From positions 8,860 through 15,625 of the forward strand of contig DEMY01000039.1 of assembly GCA_002359425.1 (NCBI GenBank): a stretch of 6,766 nucleotides of DNA, read 5' to 3'. Position numbers and translations under genes: made by a program. The stretch is from Clostridiales bacterium UBA2658 (lineage in GTDB: Bacteria > Bacillota > Clostridia > Oscillospirales > Oscillospiraceae). The notes below the pieces were generated by a model. It was given only the letters and a program-made list of their open reading frames with translations. It ran no database searches and was not told the origin of the DNA. Positions 5,321 to 6,766 of the stretch are shown piece after piece (positions within the stretch are counted from its first letter, which is position 1; every line of letters starts with the position of its first letter).

Positions 5321-6578
5321 ATTTTTTGATCGCGTCCCAATAGGCCCTTGCGGCCTGTTCCATCTTGTTGTCGCCGTATTCGTAGTAATGCGTTCCTGCG
5401 AGCGCGTCCGGCAGATATTGCTGATCGACCCAGTGGTTCGGATAGCTGTGGGGGTATTTGTAGTTTTGGTCGCGCTTGTGCTCGGTCGAGTCCGCGTGGA
5501 CGTTTTGCAGCTCGCGCGGGATGGGGTCGGCCTTACCCGCGCGAACGTCCGCCTGCGCACGGTCGATGGCCATGACGACGCTGTTCGATTTCGGCGCGGT
5601 CGCAAGGAGGATGCACGCCTCCGCCAGCGGCAGCCGTGCTTCGGGCAGACCGAGCTGTAGCGCGGAATCGACGCAGGCTTTGACGATTGGCACCGCCTGC
5701 GGATAGGCCATGCCGATGTCCTCGCTTGCGGAGCAAAGGATACGGCGGCAGGCCCCGACAAGGTCGCCCGCCTCCAGAAGCCGCGCGAGATAGTGCAGCG
5801 CTGCGTCCGGGTCGCTGCCGCGCAGGGATTTCATGAGCGCGGAGACGATATCAAAGTGCGCATCCCCCTCGCGGTCGTAGCGCATGGAGCTTTTCTGCGA
5901 GACCTGCTCCGTATCGCGCAGCATGATGGAAACGGTGCTGCCCGGGCCTTTGGACGCCGTGTAGAGAAGCTCTACGGCGTTGATGGCCTTGCGCACGTCG
6001 CCGCCGCAGCTCTGGGCGATGTGCAGCGTGACGCCCGGCTCCGGCTCAATCTTTACGTGGTCGCGCGCCTCCAAAAACCGCAGCGCGCGCAAAACGGCCT
6101 TTTCGGCGTCTTCGGCTGCGATCTGCTTGAACTCAAAGATGGTCGAGCGCGACAAAATGGCGTTGAACACGTAGAAATACGGGTTTTCCGTCGTTGCGGC
6201 GATGAGCGTGATCTTGCCGTTTTCGATGAACTCCAAAAGGGACTGCTGCTGCTTTTTATTGAAATATTGAATCTCGTCGAGGTACAAAAGTACGCCCTCC
6301 GGCGCCATAAAGGTACCAAGCTCGTCGATAATTGCTTTGATGCCGGCGATGCCAGAGGTCGTGGCGTTGAGGCGGCGCAGGGGGCGGTTCGTCTCGGCCG
6401 CGATGATGTTTGCCACGGTCGTCTTGCCCGTGCCGGATGGGCCGTAAAAGATCATGTTCGGAATTTGCTTTGAGTCGATGATGCGGCGGAGCATGGAGTC
6501 GTCCCCCAAAATCTCCCGCTGCCCGACGACCTCGTCGAGCGATTGCGGACGCAGTTCATCCGCAAGCGGCCTGTACAT
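5319..6578 (-). CDS. rarA: Replication-associated recombination protein A (RarA/MgsA), AAA+ ATPase
   Basis: A 419-residue AAA+ clamp-loader-like ATPase of the RarA/MgsA/WRNIP1 family, which acts at stalled replication forks and single-strand gaps. It starts MYRPLADELRPQSLDEVVGQ. Walker A GPSGTGKT is at 46-53, Walker B with LLYLDEIQ at 97-104, sensor 1 AATTEN at 127-132, the arginine-finger region SRS at 143-145 and sensor 2 GGDVRKAIN at 192-200. The C-terminal tetramerisation region follows (SSMRYDREGDAHFDIVSALMKSLRGSD at 230-256; YPHSYPNHWVDQQYLPD near 375-391). Walker B continues as QYFNKKQQQSL, where proteobacterial RarA has HRFNKAQQD. The ATG at 6578 is chosen because AAAGGAGG lies 7 nt upstream; the longer frame would need a TTG at 6596 upstream of that site. 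No promoter fits in the 22 nt between the upstream hairpin and the start, so transcription must come through that hairpin. The gene leads a two-gene unit with DUF951. Confidence 0.97.
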   Translation of the reverse strand: MYRPLADELRPQSLDEVVGQREILGDDSMLRRIIDSKQIPNMIFYGPSGTGKTTVANIIAAETNRPLRRLNATTSGIAGIKAIIDELGTFMAPEGVLLYLDEIQYFNKKQQQSLLEFIENGKITLIAATTENPYFYVFNAILSRSTIFEFKQIAAEDAEKAVLRALRFLEARDHVKIEPEPGVTLHIAQSCGGDVRKAINAVELLYTASKGPGSTVSIMLRDTEQVSQKSSMRYDREGDAHFDIVSALMKSLRGSDPDAALHYLARLLEAGDLVGACRRILCSASEDIGMAYPQAVPIVKACVDSALQLGLPEARLPLAEACILLATAPKSNSVVMAIDRAQADVRAGKADPIPRELQNVHADSTEHKRDQNYKYPHSYPNHWVDQQYLPDALAGTHYYEYGDNKMEQAARAYWDAIKK

Positions 6579-6585
6579 GGTGCGG

Positions 6586-6593
6586 CCTCCTTT
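6586..6593 (-). promoter_or_regulatory. Ribosome site of rarA
   Basis: AAAGGAGG with a 7-nt spacer to ATG 6578. It begins within a few bases of the terminator hairpin's T-rich tail (the terminator ends at 6601). Confidence 0.85.
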
Positions 6594-6600
6594 CAAAATG

Positions 6601-6630
6601 AAAAGCCGCCGGTTATCCGGCGGCTTTTTT
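6601..6630. terminator. Symmetric terminator hairpin between glyA and rarA
   Basis: A perfect 8-bp GC stem (GCCGCCGG 6605-6612 with CCGGCGGC 6617-6624) with a TTAT loop is flanked by AAAA on the left and TTTTTT on the right. The four A-T pairs extend the stem. On the minus strand the tail is TTTTCATTTT, so it should end the glyA transcript at least in part. Since rarA starts 22 nt further on, it also sits in the rarA leader and may attenuate rarA. Confidence 0.85.
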
Positions 6631-6668
6631 GCTGATTGATGCAGCCGGTATTCTTTTATAATAAAGGT

Positions 6669-6766
6669 TTATGCGTAGATCGGGTGCTTTGCACACAGGG
6701 CGGCGACGCGCGCGTCGATGTCCTGCTTCTGCGCGTCGAAATCGCGGACGGCGAGATTGATGAGGT
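6669..6766 (-). CDS. glyA: C-terminal end of a probable serine hydroxymethyltransferase (runs off the window)
   Basis: An open frame enters from the right edge and ends with TAA at 6671-6669, giving 31 residues: LINLAVRDFDAQKQDIDARV, then AALCAKHPIYA. The pattern of a helix ending in a charged R-V-x-x-L-C-x-K-x-P-x-Y tail is typical of the GlyA C-terminus, which lies outside the catalytic core. GlyA interconverts serine and glycine with tetrahydrofolate. The identification rests on this short tail only. It lies 90 nt upstream of rarA on the same strand, with a terminator hairpin between them. Confidence 0.65.
   Translation of the reverse strand, partial: LINLAVRDFDAQKQDIDARVAALCAKHPIYA

Noticed and set aside
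5306..5761. N-terminal extension of the DUF951 frame
   Set aside because: This part overlaps rarA in another frame and has low-complexity R/S/T-rich shadow sequence. The DUF951 match starts at 5305 behind a strong ribosome site.
6579..6596. Extended rarA start at TTG 6596
   Set aside because: It would place the start upstream of the AAAGGAGG ribosome site. ATG 6578 yields the standard N-terminus.

Overview
The window looks like a piece of chromosome from a moderately GC-rich Clostridia member, with Oscillospiraceae-like gut bacteria the best guess. The pointers are a DUF951 protein (essentially a Firmicutes family), a RarA with the variant Walker B region DEIQYFNKKQQQ that I associate with clostridia, a dCache-HAMP chemoreceptor, strong AGGAGG ribosome sites and intrinsic terminators. 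This assignment is inference from gene families and not from a database search. There is no phage, IS, CRISPR, tRNA or rRNA signal.

Layout from left to right. Positions 1-120 (minus) hold the first 40 codons of an unrecognised small protein with a 12-residue tandem duplication. A minus-strand terminator (192-223) ends a methyl-accepting chemotaxis protein gene (2256-244, minus). That gene has a good sigma-A promoter (2453-2425) and a leader of about 160 nt that can fold. The 2257-2668 intergenic region is a divergent control region: back-to-back promoters, a perfect 10-bp inverted repeat between them, a 14-bp palindrome filling the spacer of the rightward promoter, and a leader stem that ends next to the ribosome site of the next gene. 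Rightward comes a tight two-gene operon: type I asparaginase (2669-3661) and a PatB/MalY-type PLP C-S lyase (3676-4848). Together these would release aspartate and ammonia from asparagine, and thiol or sulfide plus pyruvate and ammonia from cystathionine or cysteine conjugates. Both are amino-acid catabolic or salvage steps.

On the right, the minus strand carries the last 31 codons of what looks like serine hydroxymethyltransferase (glyA), a symmetric terminator hairpin, rarA (6578-5319), and a DUF951 gene (5305-5105) whose ribosome site overlaps the rarA stop codon. These genes converge on the asparaginase operon.

The convergent gap, 4849-5104, is the most unusual stretch. It is packed with hairpins and flanked by two near-identical 27-nt palindromic copies. 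Their inner flanks also form a 28-nt imperfect terminal inverted repeat with 4 mismatches. The right copy encodes the last residues and stop codon of the DUF951 protein. This looks like a MITE/REP-like element or a structured RNA lodged between two converging transcription units. It and the folded chemoreceptor leader are the main candidates for something undescribed.
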